NCBI RefSeq assembly: GCF_006385705.1 | Contig: NZ_VFRQ01000017.1 | Location: 1-64,000 of the forward strand | Reading direction: 5' to 3' | From: Pontibacter mangrovi | GTDB taxonomy: Bacteria > Bacteroidota > Bacteroidia > Cytophagales > Hymenobacteraceae | Length of the DNA: 64,000 bases | Shown here: positions 8,630 through 16,258 of the stretch, piece by piece | How positions within the stretch are numbered: position 1 is the first letter of the stretch | Layout: each line of letters opens with the position of its first letter | Notes under the pieces: generated by a model | The model's database searches: none | What the model was told of the DNA's origin: nothing | The model's input: the letters and a program-made list of their open reading frames with translations, nothing else | Made by a program: the position numbers and the translations under genes

Positions 8630-9220
8630 ATGAAGAAGTGGATGTTTATTATAGCCTCGTCAATTGTGATACTTCATAGTTGTACAAGTGCAGAATCTAA
8701 AACAGAAGAAATAGTAAATGAATATCCATCTATAGCTCCTGGTTCTCTCTCTCAACAGTTATCAATAAATGATGCCAAAGAACTTGTTAACATCTACATT
8801 GATTCCCTTACAAATTTAAGTGTAGTAACAGCAACCTCGATACAGGAAGAACAGCCTTTTAGAGAAGGATTTGCCTACGGCTATGGAATCTTTGCAGACA
8901 AAAAAGACTCTACAAGATACTATCTAATATTAGAAGAAACTGTAGAGACTTCTACAACGAATCCACGACCAAATTGGAAAATTATAGATGCCTTATCTAT
9001 CTCTAACTGGGCTGATAATCAGATGAACTACAGTCTGAATACAATGTGCAAGGAATCAGAATTTTCTTACTTTACTATCGTAGATAGATATACTGAAGAT
9101 AAGCCCAAGATATTACACGCTTATCGACTTAACCATAAAAAAGGAAAAATAGAATTGGTAGATAAACCAGTAATCAAATGTGTACAAATCGGGTGTGGTG
9201 ATGATGAAGATTGTGATTAA
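8630..9220 (+). CDS. AT-rich hypothetical lipoprotein, possible gene cassette
   Basis: A 196-residue predicted lipoprotein: MKKWMFIIASSIVILHSC gives a signal with the lipidated Cys at residue 18. The mature part is polar and rich in Glu, Asp and Thr, and ends in a Cys/Asp-rich tail (CVQIGCGDDEDCD). I recognise no family. Its base composition is far more AT-rich than neighbouring genes, and an attC-like repeat follows ten bases after its stop. This suggests acquisition as an integron-type cassette. It has its own consensus promoter at 8546. Confidence 0.75.
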   Translation: MKKWMFIIASSIVILHSCTSAESKTEEIVNEYPSIAPGSLSQQLSINDAKELVNIYIDSLTNLSVVTATSIQEEQPFREGFAYGYGIFADKKDSTRYYLILEETVETSTTNPRPNWKIIDALSISNWADNQMNYSLNTMCKESEFSYFTIVDRYTEDKPKILHAYRLNHKKGKIELVDKPVIKCVQIGCGDDEDCD

Positions 9221-9230
9221 AAATGAAATT

Positions 9231-9284
9231 TGCTAACCACACCTTTACCATAGCTACGCCATGGCAAAGCCCAGTCCGTTAGGT
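9231..9284 (+). repeat. attC-like recombination site, copy 1
   Basis: Ends in CTAAC (9233-9237) and GTTAGGT (9278-9284), which matches the integron core site GTTRRRY. Inside is a 12-base imperfect stem (9243-9254 with 9258-9269, two mismatches, loop TAC). The copy at 10288 matches 37 of 47 positions, with an identical 40-base gap between AAC and GTT. The attC identity is inferred from structure and context. Confidence 0.6.
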
Positions 9285-9292
9285 GTAATTTT

Positions 9293-10279
9293 ATGAACCG
9301 CAAAAGCCTATTAAACCAACTTGAATTAGCCTACGCTCCTTTGACAGCATACGAATTCGCTATAGTCAAGGACGATAAATTGGTTGAAAGAGCACTTGAA
9401 AAAGCAAGCCTATATCTAATTGGGCAAAGACCTGTTATTACTTTTGAGAATTTTATTCCTGACACAGCCATATATCAATTAAACTTTGAAATTCATCAAA
9501 GAAACAATCCCAACATATTGAAATGTAAGTTGCCATTTGACCAAGAAGTATTTGGGTTGATGGAGGACAATGTTGTTGATGTGGCATTTAATTATTTAGA
9601 AAATTCGACTAAACAGGATAAACTACTGTTCAAAAATATTCATGGCTTCTCCTTAGTTAAGCACAGGCAAGAAGGAAAAGAGTTTATTATTTGGTTTTCC
9701 CCAGAAAAGCTTCTCCAGAACTGGTGGAAAGGAAGTATAGATTGTGAAATTGAGGGGGATTGGCAATCCTTTATACAATACAAGGTGCATTATGTTGGAA
9801 AAGCAACTAAGCAAAGCATACTAAGACGCCTGACAGGACATTCAACATTTCAAGATATTCTTTCATTAGAATCACCTGTTACTGAAAAACAATTACCAGC
9901 AAATGAAATTGTAATCCTTCCTTTTGAGTTCCAAAACAATTTGCAATTTCAATCATTCGGAGATGGAGCTGATGCGAAAGCTATGGTTGCTGCTTTGCTT
10001 GGTGAAAATTACCCTCATCAAGAAAAAGTATTTCTTGATGCTGAAAAGGCTCTAATAAAAGCCATGCAGCCAGCATATAATAAGGAAATGTTTAAGAGCT
10101 ATCCAGTTAGTAAAGACGGACTATACAATGACAATTACGATGCTATTTCATACACATTTATCGACCCGATTGTGTTGCTTTATAACGATGGAGAAATCAA
10201 AGGAGGTTTGAACTCGATCGGTGGTGATGCTATCATCATACTTGACAATAGTGACTTTAAGCTTGTGAAGCATGAGTAA
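9293..10279 (+). CDS. AT-rich protein with a GIY-YIG-like nuclease domain
   Basis: A 328-residue soluble protein. The C-terminal half resembles a GIY-YIG endonuclease: VHYVGKATKQSILRRLTGH at about 165-183 (Tyr167, Gly169, Arg178 or Arg179, His183), then DAEKALIKAMQPAYNKEMF at about 249-267 with a candidate metal-binding Glu251 and Asn263. The first 150 residues match nothing I know. The gene is AT-rich, starts 8 bases after one attC-like repeat and is followed by another, like a cassette. It may be a nuclease, perhaps defence-related; this is inference from motifs only. Confidence 0.6.
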   Translation: MNRKSLLNQLELAYAPLTAYEFAIVKDDKLVERALEKASLYLIGQRPVITFENFIPDTAIYQLNFEIHQRNNPNILKCKLPFDQEVFGLMEDNVVDVAFNYLENSTKQDKLLFKNIHGFSLVKHRQEGKEFIIWFSPEKLLQNWWKGSIDCEIEGDWQSFIQYKVHYVGKATKQSILRRLTGHSTFQDILSLESPVTEKQLPANEIVILPFEFQNNLQFQSFGDGADAKAMVAALLGENYPHQEKVFLDAEKALIKAMQPAYNKEMFKSYPVSKDGLYNDNYDAISYTFIDPIVLLYNDGEIKGGLNSIGGDAIIILDNSDFKLVKHE

Positions 10280-10287
10280 AGCTTTAC

Positions 10288-10340
10288 ATAACCACACCCA
10301 TAAGCCAGCTACGCCACCGCAAAGCCAAGTACGTTGTTCA
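10288..10340 (+). repeat. attC-like recombination site, copy 2
   Basis: Shares TAACCACACC, AGCTACGCCA, GCAAAGCC and CGTT with copy 1 at the same spacing. The right core is degenerate (GTTGTTC rather than GTTRRRY) and the inner stem is weaker, so it may be decayed or form the outer boundary of the cluster. Confidence 0.5.
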
Positions 10341-10443
10341 AAAGCCTCTCATACAATACGCACAGCCACTCAACAAAAAATCTACAACATTAAGCCACCC
10401 ACCTTTCACAATTCTAAATTATAACAAATCCAACTCCTGTCCT

Positions 10444-10451
10444 TATTTTTG
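10444..10451 (+). promoter_or_regulatory. Putative -7 element of the amidinotransferase gene
   Basis: TATTTTTG fits TAnnTTTG and lies 33 bases before the chosen start. No clear -33 TTG is seen. Confidence 0.45.
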
Positions 10452-10483
10452 CAGCGCAGAAAGCACCCTAAGATAGTATAGAA

Positions 10484-11362
10484 TTGAGCAAGAGTATAAA
10501 GCAGTACAGCGAAACCGATACGCTGCAGAAAGTCATTATCGGGAGGTACGAAAATTACAGCGAGGCGCCGGCTTATGTGGAGCTGGTGAACGAGGATCAG
10601 AAGAACGGATTGCCGCCAAAGGAGCAGCTGAAGGAGGAGTTCGACACTTTCCGGCAGGTGCTGACCGAGGCAGGCGTGGAGGTGCTGGTGCCGGATTACG
10701 TGGGCAAGTTCGTGTACGACCAACTCACGCCGCGCGACCTGGGCATGGTAATAGGCGAGAAGTTTTTGCTCTGCAACATGGTAAAAAGGAGCCGCCGCTA
10801 CGAAAGCGCAGGCATTTTTCGCTACCTGCACGACATTCCCGGTCACGAGGCCAACATCATCATCCCCGACTCACCCACCTGTTTTATAGAGGGCGGCGAC
10901 ATACTGGTTGACAAAGGGAATATCTTTGTGGCCGTGTCGCAGCGCACGAACCAGGAGGGCGTGGCTTTTCTGGAGGAGCAGTTTGGCAGTGATTTTAACG
11001 TAGTGCCGGTAGAGGCGCGAACCTTGGCAGAAGGCGAGAACGTGCTGCACCTGGACTGCATGTTCAACCCCGTGGGAGGCAAGGCGGCGCTTATCTATGA
11101 GGAAGGCTTCAAGCAGGTTCCACGTGAGATTCTGGATAACTACGACCTGATCCGGGTGAACAAGGAGCAGCAGCGGGAGCTGGCCACCAACATTCTTTCC
11201 CTATCGCAGGACCGGGTCATCAGCCGCGATCATCCGCTGTGCAAGCCCATCAATGCGGAAATCCGGAAGGCAGGTATAGAGGTAACAGAGATTACCTTTG
11301 ATGCGGCCCCGGCCACTGGCGGCTCGTTCAGGTGCTGCAGTTTGCCTTTGCTGCGAGGCTGA
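10484..11362 (+). CDS. Arginine deiminase / amidinotransferase superfamily hydrolase
   Basis: A 292-residue enzyme of the guanidino-group modifying (pentein) superfamily. The visible catalytic set is FIEGGD near residue 135 (substrate-binding acids), LHLDCMFNP near 187 (catalytic His) and the C-terminal GGSFRCCSLPLLR with the nucleophilic Cys near 283 or 284. Substrates in the family include arginine, citrulline and dimethylarginine; I cannot choose among them. The start is a TTG at 10484, the only plausible one near the promoter-like element. The GNAT gene follows after 85 bases. Confidence 0.82.
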   Translation: MSKSIKQYSETDTLQKVIIGRYENYSEAPAYVELVNEDQKNGLPPKEQLKEEFDTFRQVLTEAGVEVLVPDYVGKFVYDQLTPRDLGMVIGEKFLLCNMVKRSRRYESAGIFRYLHDIPGHEANIIIPDSPTCFIEGGDILVDKGNIFVAVSQRTNQEGVAFLEEQFGSDFNVVPVEARTLAEGENVLHLDCMFNPVGGKAALIYEEGFKQVPREILDNYDLIRVNKEQQRELATNILSLSQDRVISRDHPLCKPINAEIRKAGIEVTEITFDAAPATGGSFRCCSLPLLRG

Positions 11363-11447
11363 TTCGTGTATAAGTATAAAAAGGAGTTCAGCGGAATATC
11401 AAACAAAAGCAATTTTGAGTAGCTTACTCCCTCAAAGTATAAAAGCC

Positions 11448-11930
11448 ATGCCCCTCACCACCCGTCCCATCCAGCCCACCGACAACGAGCCACTGGCATC
11501 GCTGATCCGCACGGTTTTCCGGGAGTTCAAGATCGACAAACCTGGCACGGTGTACACCGACCCGACCACCGATGCTTTGTACCAGCTGTTCCAAAACCCA
11601 GCCAGCGCCTACTTTGTTGCTGAAGAAGATGGTGTGCTATTAGGAGGTTGCGGCATGTATCCTACCGAAGGTCTGCCTGAAGGCTGTGCGGAGCTGGTTA
11701 AGTTTTACCTCGCTGCCGATGCCCGGGGCAAAGGCATTGGTAACAGACTGATGGAGCAAAGTATAAAAGTGGCCCAGGAACTTGGCTATAAGCAGTTATA
11801 CCTGGAATCGTTCCCCGAACTGGCCAGAGCCGTATCTATGTATGAGAAAGCAGGTTTCCGGCCCTTGCCGCATGCGCTCGGCAACTCCGGCCACTACGCC
11901 TGCACCATCTGGATGCTGAAAGAACTATGA
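11448..11930 (+). CDS. GNAT family N-acetyltransferase
   Basis: A 160-residue acetyltransferase with the acetyl-CoA binding motif ADARGKGIGNRLMEQ near residue 90 and LYLESFPELARAVSMYEKAGF toward the C-terminus. I start it at the ATG at 11448 (MPLTTRPIQP); the open frame runs further upstream but would overlap the amidinotransferase. The acceptor is unknown. Its stop overlaps the next start (ATGA), so it is translationally coupled to the methyltransferase. Confidence 0.87.
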   Translation: MPLTTRPIQPTDNEPLASLIRTVFREFKIDKPGTVYTDPTTDALYQLFQNPASAYFVAEEDGVLLGGCGMYPTEGLPEGCAELVKFYLAADARGKGIGNRLMEQSIKVAQELGYKQLYLESFPELARAVSMYEKAGFRPLPHALGNSGHYACTIWMLKEL

Positions 11931-12553
11931 GCATAGAACAAGCCTACAACCGTTGGGCCCCGCAGTACGACACCAACAAGAACCGCACCCGCGACCTGGA
12001 GGCCGTGGCCCTACGTACCACGCTGGCAAGTATACCTTTCGAGACTTGCCTGGAGATCGGCTGCGGCACAGGCAAAAATACCGAGTGGCTGGTGCGCAAG
12101 GCGCTGCACGTTACCGCCGTGGACCTTTCGGGGGAGATGCTGGAGCGGGCCCGAAAGAAGGTAAGCTCCAACAAGGCGGAGTTTATACTTGCCGATATCA
12201 CCAAAGATTGGAACTTTGTAACGCAGCCCTACGACCTGGTAAGCTTTAGCCTGGTGCTGGAGCACATCGCCGATCTGGATCATACTTTTAAACAGGCGGC
12301 GGAGATGCTGAACCATGGCGGGCATGTCTACATCGGCGAGCTACACCCTTTTAAGCAGTACGTTGGCACTAAAGCCCGCTTCGATACGGAGGAGGGGAGG
12401 CAGGAGGTGGAGTGCTACGCCCACCACGTCTCGGACTTTGTGCAGGCCGCCAAACAGCACGGCCTGAAGCTGGTAGACCTGAACGAGTACTTCGACGAAA
12501 ACGACCGCACAGGTATACCGCGCATACTTGCTATACTTTTTCAGAAGATTTAA
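11927..12553 (+). CDS. Class I SAM-dependent methyltransferase
   Basis: A 208-residue methyltransferase: CLEIGCGTGKNTEWL near residue 44 is motif I of the Rossmann-like SAM fold, VTAVDLSGEMLERA is motif II, and DLVSFSLVLEHI is the post-II region. It looks like the Methyltransf_11/BioC-UbiE-like group, with an unknown small-molecule substrate. It overlaps the acetyltransferase gene by 4 bases. The last codons carry ATACTTGCTATACTTTT, encoding Ile-Leu pairs with uncommon codons. Confidence 0.87.
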   Translation: MSIEQAYNRWAPQYDTNKNRTRDLEAVALRTTLASIPFETCLEIGCGTGKNTEWLVRKALHVTAVDLSGEMLERARKKVSSNKAEFILADITKDWNFVTQPYDLVSFSLVLEHIADLDHTFKQAAEMLNHGGHVYIGELHPFKQYVGTKARFDTEEGRQEVECYAHHVSDFVQAAKQHGLKLVDLNEYFDENDRTGIPRILAILFQKI

Positions 12554-12574
12554 ATCTCGATCCTTTACCTGTAA

Positions 12575-13090
12575 CTATTGCTTCAGGAAACTATAGCCGA
12601 CACCTGCTCCTATCCATGGCAAAACCGGCAGGTAGGAGTTTGTGATAAGTATAGGCTGCGTGTTGATGTGGTAGAAAAACCCGTTGCCGTCTTTAGGGTA
12701 ATGCTTAAAACCAAGGTAAAGCGTGAAAGGAACTATTGTAGAGAAGTCCCCTTCGCAGTCAAAACAGTTATTTAGCCTGTTACTGAAATACTCTTTTGTA
12801 GTGATAAAACCAGCTAAGCCAAACTCAAACTTATTGTTGCTGCGGCCCAGGTTGGCCCCGACGAACAAGGGCAGTGAGGGAAGCCAATCATCATTGGTGC
12901 CCAGTACAGCACCTATGCCCGCACCATAGTGCAGACTCAGTGTTCTATCTGCATTCGGGTTACGCTCATAGAGTACAGCCGCTCCAGCTATGCTTTTGCC
13001 CATTAATTCAAAATTTATAGTGTGCCTGGTTTGGGCGGTTGCCCATGAGGCGGCACAGCAAAAGGCGAGCAGGAGGAGGACTTTTTTCAC
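12575..13090 (-). CDS. Secreted hypothetical protein, probable small outer-membrane barrel
   Basis: A 171-residue protein with a clear signal peptide (MKKVLLLLAFCCAASWATAQ). The mature part has alternating hydrophobic and polar strands ending in aromatic residues (TLSLHYGAGIGAVLG, KFEFGLAGFITTKEYF, FTLYLGFKHY, GAGVGYSFLKQ), as in small 8-stranded outer-membrane barrels. It has one Cys pair (NNCFDCEG). No specific function is recognisable. It is convergent with the methyltransferase. Confidence 0.7.
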   Translation of the reverse strand: MKKVLLLLAFCCAASWATAQTRHTINFELMGKSIAGAAVLYERNPNADRTLSLHYGAGIGAVLGTNDDWLPSLPLFVGANLGRSNNKFEFGLAGFITTKEYFSNRLNNCFDCEGDFSTIVPFTLYLGFKHYPKDGNGFFYHINTQPILITNSYLPVLPWIGAGVGYSFLKQ

Positions 13091-13213
13091 ACATAAGTAT
13101 AGTGAAAATATGTATGAATATAAAGTGTGTGAGGTTACCAGCTATAAACGAGAATAAATATCCTAGTTTTTCCGGGAGGTGCCGGGATAGGGCCAAAACC
13201 TTTAGTAAATGCT

Positions 13214-13478
13214 CTTCCGGACATCCTTGTCCGGAAGCAGACTGCCGAGGATTTCCTAATCCCCGTGTTGCTGTAGAACGCGGACTAAGAAGTCCGCTGC
13301 AAACTTGGTTTCGGACAGGGACGTCCGAAACAGCAAAGTTTGGTGAAGCGAGGCACAAGCGGACGCTTGCGCCAGAAATAAACTAGTATAAAAGTATCGC
13401 CAAAGTATAAAGTATGACTCGTTGAGCCAGTCGAGTCACAGACTCGACATCATTGGTAGGACACGGGTTGCAAACCCG
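13214..13478. repeat. Field of seven REP-like hairpins
   Basis: Stems seen: CTTCCGGACA (13214-13223 with 13228-13237, loop TCCT); GGATT (13249-13253 with 13258-13262, also loop TCCT); GCGGACT (13280-13286 with 13291-13297); GTTTCGGAC (13308-13316 with 13323-13331); AAGC (13357-13368, weak); GTCGAGT (13430-13436 with 13442-13448); CGGGTT (13464-13469 with 13473-13478). Several share a CGGAC core. They resemble REP sequences, but no transposase gene is nearby. Confidence 0.65.
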
Positions 13479-13490
13479 CGCCAGCGAGAG

Positions 13491-13532
13491 AAATTCCCCT
13501 CCTCGGAGGGGTAGGGGTGGGTTTACACCTGC
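13491..13532. repeat. G-rich dispersed repeat, canonical copy
   Basis: Nearly identical to 6003-6045: the CCCCTCCTCGGAGGGG hairpin, then TAGGGGTGGGTTTACACC. Confidence 0.85.
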
Positions 13533-13560
13533 GTAGGGGCAGGCAATTATCACTTGAATC

Positions 13561-13597
13561 ATAAAAACAAAAAGCCCCGACTTATGCCGGGGCTTTT
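13561..13597 (-). terminator. Intrinsic terminator of the perR-prx operon
   Basis: AAAAGCCCCG (13570-13579) pairs with CGGGGCTTTT (13588-13597); on the minus strand a T-rich tail follows. It sits 22 bases past the peroxiredoxin stop. Confidence 0.85.
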
Positions 13598-13618
13598 CTA
13601 TAATCAAGCTTTTTAAGC

Positions 13619-14248
13619 TTAGTGCTTTGCAAGGTAGCTAGAAACGCCTTCTTTCGTAGCCTGCATCGCCTCTTTGCCTTCAGACCAGTTGGCTGGGCAA
13701 ACTTCGCCTTTCTCTTCGAAATACTGCAGGGCGTCTACCATACGCAGGGCCTCGTCGATAGAGCGGCCAAGCGGCAGGTCGTTTACAACCTGGTGACGAA
13801 CTACGCCTTCTTTGTCGATCAGGAACAGACCGCGGTAAGCAACCGGCTCACCTATGAAAGTAACCTCACCTTCTTCGTTGTAGTCATAATGACCAGCCAG
13901 CACGTCGTAGTTCTGGGCGATGGTCTTAGACGCGTCTGCTACAAGTGGGTAGTTAACACCCTCGATGCCGCCCTGGTTGCGCGGCGTGTTCAGCCATGCG
14001 AAGTGAGAGAAGTGCGTGTCGGTAGAGCAGCCTACTACGGCTACACCTTTGCGCTCAAACTCTTCCATTCTGTCCTGGAAGGCGATGATTTCTGTTGGGC
14101 ATACAAACGTGAAGTCCATTGGATAGAAGTAGAAAAGTACGTGCTTCTTGCCAATGTACTGCTCCAGTGAAAAGTTCTCTACAAATTCTCCGTTTTCAAC
14201 GGCTGTTGCTTTAAAAGAAGGTGCTTTTTTACCTACTAATACTGCCAT
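13619..14248 (-). CDS. 2-Cys peroxiredoxin (AhpC/Prx1 class)
   Basis: A 209-residue thiol peroxidase that reduces H2O2 and organic hydroperoxides. The peroxidatic Cys is in FYPMDFTFVCPTEIIAF near residue 50, the resolving Cys in EKGEVCPANW near 171; this spacing and the length define the typical 2-Cys Prx1/AhpC class. There is no signal peptide, so it is cytoplasmic. It lies 30 bases downstream of a Fur/PerR-type regulator on the same strand, so the pair is probably one peroxide-responsive operon. Confidence 0.95.
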   Translation of the reverse strand: MAVLVGKKAPSFKATAVENGEFVENFSLEQYIGKKHVLFYFYPMDFTFVCPTEIIAFQDRMEEFERKGVAVVGCSTDTHFSHFAWLNTPRNQGGIEGVNYPLVADASKTIAQNYDVLAGHYDYNEEGEVTFIGEPVAYRGLFLIDKEGVVRHQVVNDLPLGRSIDEALRMVDALQYFEEKGEVCPANWSEGKEAMQATKEGVSSYLAKH

Positions 14249-14278
14249 GTGTTATTTAGTTTTTAGTTTTTGAAAAAT

Positions 14279-14746
14279 CTATTTTGAAACTCGTGTAATG
14301 CTGATTTGTTTGTCGGGCTCCACCTTGTTCCCCGTCAGCTGCACCGAAACGCCTTTTATCTCGAAGTTCTCCAGCTTGCGTTTGCTGAAGAACTCTGTCA
14401 GCAGCTGCTCCAGCTCCGCATCCTCAAAATCGACGATCTCCTTAGTTTTGCTGCAGAAAATGTGGTTGTGCACGTGCGTGTTGGCGTCGTAGCGCTTGCC
14501 GCCCTCCTCTGAGAGCGCCCTTTTGATCAGGCCCCTCTCCACAAAGGTATCCAGCGTTTTGTAAACCGTGCCCAAGGATATACTTGGGTTGGCCGGCTTC
14601 AGGCGCTGGTACACATCCTCGGCGGTAGGGTGGTGCCCATGCAGCCCCATCACCGACTCGAACACAACAATGCGCTGGTGCGTGGCTTTGAGGCCACCCT
14701 CCAACAGGCGCTGTCGCAATTCGTCTCGTGTCAGGTTTTGCTGCAT
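14279..14746 (-). CDS. Fur family regulator, probably PerR-like
   Basis: A 155-residue Fur-family repressor: winged helix with GLKATHQRIVVFESV and SLGTVYKTLDTFVERGLI, then the metal-binding THVHNHIFCSKTK segment. The usual CxxC structural zinc pairs are absent; only one Cys remains. Position ahead of the peroxiredoxin gene suggests peroxide sensing rather than iron regulation (inference). A perfect TAAGAA/TTCTTA palindrome lies 7 bases upstream of the start and could be its own operator. Confidence 0.85.
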   Translation of the reverse strand: MQQNLTRDELRQRLLEGGLKATHQRIVVFESVMGLHGHHPTAEDVYQRLKPANPSISLGTVYKTLDTFVERGLIKRALSEEGGKRYDANTHVHNHIFCSKTKEIVDFEDAELEQLLTEFFSKRKLENFEIKGVSVQLTGNKVEPDKQISITRVSK

Positions 14747-14752
14747 ACCAGA

Positions 14753-14767
14753 TAAGAATGTTTCTTA
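14753..14767 (-). promoter_or_regulatory. Palindromic candidate operator upstream of the PerR-like gene
   Basis: TAAGAA, three bases, TTCTTA, a perfect 6-base inverted repeat between the -7 element at 14785 and the start codon at 14746. Its position fits autorepression; the binding protein is inferred. Confidence 0.5.
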
Positions 14768-14784
14768 ACTAGGAAAAGTTCCTG

Positions 14785-14792
14785 CAAAGATA
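14785..14792 (-). promoter_or_regulatory. Putative -7 element of the PerR-like operon
   Basis: Minus-strand TATCTTTG fits TAnnTTTG, 39 bases before the start. No clear -33 element is seen. Confidence 0.5.
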
Positions 14793-14881
14793 GAAGGAAG
14801 TTAGAAAGTTAAAAAGTTAGAAGGTTAGAAAGTTTGGAGTTGGCGTTATATAGCGCAGGCAGCCGCAAGCTAGCACTGAGG

Positions 14882-16168
14882 TCATACATCCTGGCTCCGG
14901 CATACTAGCTGGAAGGTGGTGCGGGTGCGCTGCTCCAGTAGCACCCGCTTGCCCTGCAGTATGCGGTTTATACTTGCGGCATCGTAGTTCTTAACGGTGT
15001 ACAGGCGCAGTTCCGTGTTGTAGTGTATCACAAACTGGTCGCGCAGCGTCTGGATGAGCAGCTGGAGCTTTTCGGGGTTGTCGTCGGTGCAGATGGAAAA
15101 GGAGATGGCCGAGTTCTGCATCAGGTTGATCTTTATCCGCAGCTCCGACAGGGCGTTAAAAATAGTGCCCAGGTTCTTCTCCGAGATAAACGTGAAGTCC
15201 TTTACCCCGAACGACACCAGGCACTGCCGCTCTTTAATGATATAGGCCGGAGCCGTTACCACAAAGCGGCAGTCGCAGATCTGGGTGCCCTCTCCCTCCG
15301 GGTTCAGAAACGACTTTACGTAGAGCGGGATCTTTTTGGTGGCCAGCGGCTTTAGGGTTTTAGGGTGGATGACCGAAGCGCCGTAGTAGGCCATCTCGAT
15401 CGTTTCCTGGTAAGAGATCTCCGGGTAGCGCACTGTGTCGGGGAAGTATTTGGGGTCGGCGTTGAGGAGGCCCTCCACATCCTTCCAGATGCTCATGCTT
15501 TCGGCGTCGAGGCAGTAGGCAAAGATGGCAGCGCTGTAATCGGAGCCCTCTCGGCCCAGCGTGGTGGTGAGGCCGTTGTTGGTACCCCCCAGAAAACCCT
15601 GCGTTATCACCAGCCCCTCCTGCAGCAGCTGGGGCAGGTCGCGCCGGACCAGCCGCTCCGTCCAGGTCCAGTCCACGCGGCCCTCGCGCCAGTTGTTGTC
15701 CGTTTGTATATATTTCCTGCTGTCTATCAGATGGTTAACCAGCCCTTGGTCTGCCAGAAAATGGTGCAGAATGGCAGAAGAAAAAAGTTCGCCAAAACTT
15801 ACCGTTTGATCGTATACCTTATCAAAATTGCTGCCGGAGGCAATGCGCTGCAGCTGGTGGCGCAGCAGCTCAAACAAATGCTCCAGCCGCTGGTGCACAG
15901 GGTGCTCTTGCTCCGGAAACAGCTCTTGCAGCACCTGCAGGTGGTATTCTTTCAGTTCAGCAAGGCCGGGGGCCACATCCTGCTGTTGGTATGCCTGCCC
16001 CAGCAGGGCCTCCAGCGCGTTGGTGGTTTTGCCCATGGCAGATACCACCACCAGTAACCGCTGCCGGCCACCATGCGTTTGAACGATGCGGGCAAGGTTG
16101 CGGAACGCTTCGGCGCTTTTAACGGAGGCGCCGCCAAACTTGAAAACTTTTATCCTTTCTGTACTCAT
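14882..16168 (-). CDS. Aspartate kinase (monofunctional)
   Basis: A 428-residue aspartokinase, which makes aspartyl-4-phosphate for Lys, Thr and Met synthesis. Residues 7-15 read VFKFGGASV (the KFGG motif), TTTLGREGSDYSAA is near 208, and ASVIHPKTLKPL near 265. A C-terminal ACT region follows (EKNLGTIFNALSELRIKINLMQNSA), implying feedback control. There is no homoserine dehydrogenase domain. It diverges from fbp, with a 90-base shared upstream region. Confidence 0.93.
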   Translation of the reverse strand: MSTERIKVFKFGGASVKSAEAFRNLARIVQTHGGRQRLLVVVSAMGKTTNALEALLGQAYQQQDVAPGLAELKEYHLQVLQELFPEQEHPVHQRLEHLFELLRHQLQRIASGSNFDKVYDQTVSFGELFSSAILHHFLADQGLVNHLIDSRKYIQTDNNWREGRVDWTWTERLVRRDLPQLLQEGLVITQGFLGGTNNGLTTTLGREGSDYSAAIFAYCLDAESMSIWKDVEGLLNADPKYFPDTVRYPEISYQETIEMAYYGASVIHPKTLKPLATKKIPLYVKSFLNPEGEGTQICDCRFVVTAPAYIIKERQCLVSFGVKDFTFISEKNLGTIFNALSELRIKINLMQNSAISFSICTDDNPEKLQLLIQTLRDQFVIHYNTELRLYTVKNYDAASINRILQGKRVLLEQRTRTTFQLVCRSQDV

Positions 16169-16213
16169 ACGTTGGTAAAATTAGGCATCATTCGGAATAT
16201 AGCCTAAAAACGA

Positions 16214-16221
16214 TATTTTTG
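16214..16221 (+). promoter_or_regulatory. Putative -7 element of fbp
   Basis: TATTTTTG fits TAnnTTTG, 38 bases before the fbp start. No good -33 TTG is seen. Confidence 0.45.
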
Positions 16222-16258
16222 TAATAAACTAAACTAATACTAGGTTAAACTCATCTTT

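Larger units (their letters stand above)
13091..13618. other. 528-base gene-free stretch full of short hairpins
   Basis: No credible gene. It contains a field of seven short inverted repeats (13214-13478), one canonical G-rich repeat (13491-13532), several AAGTATA words near 13385-13415, and the terminator of the peroxiredoxin gene (13561-13597). Confidence 0.7.

Noticed and set aside
13214..13478. CRISPR array
   Set aside because: The hairpins differ in sequence and spacing, and there are no regular direct repeats or cas genes.
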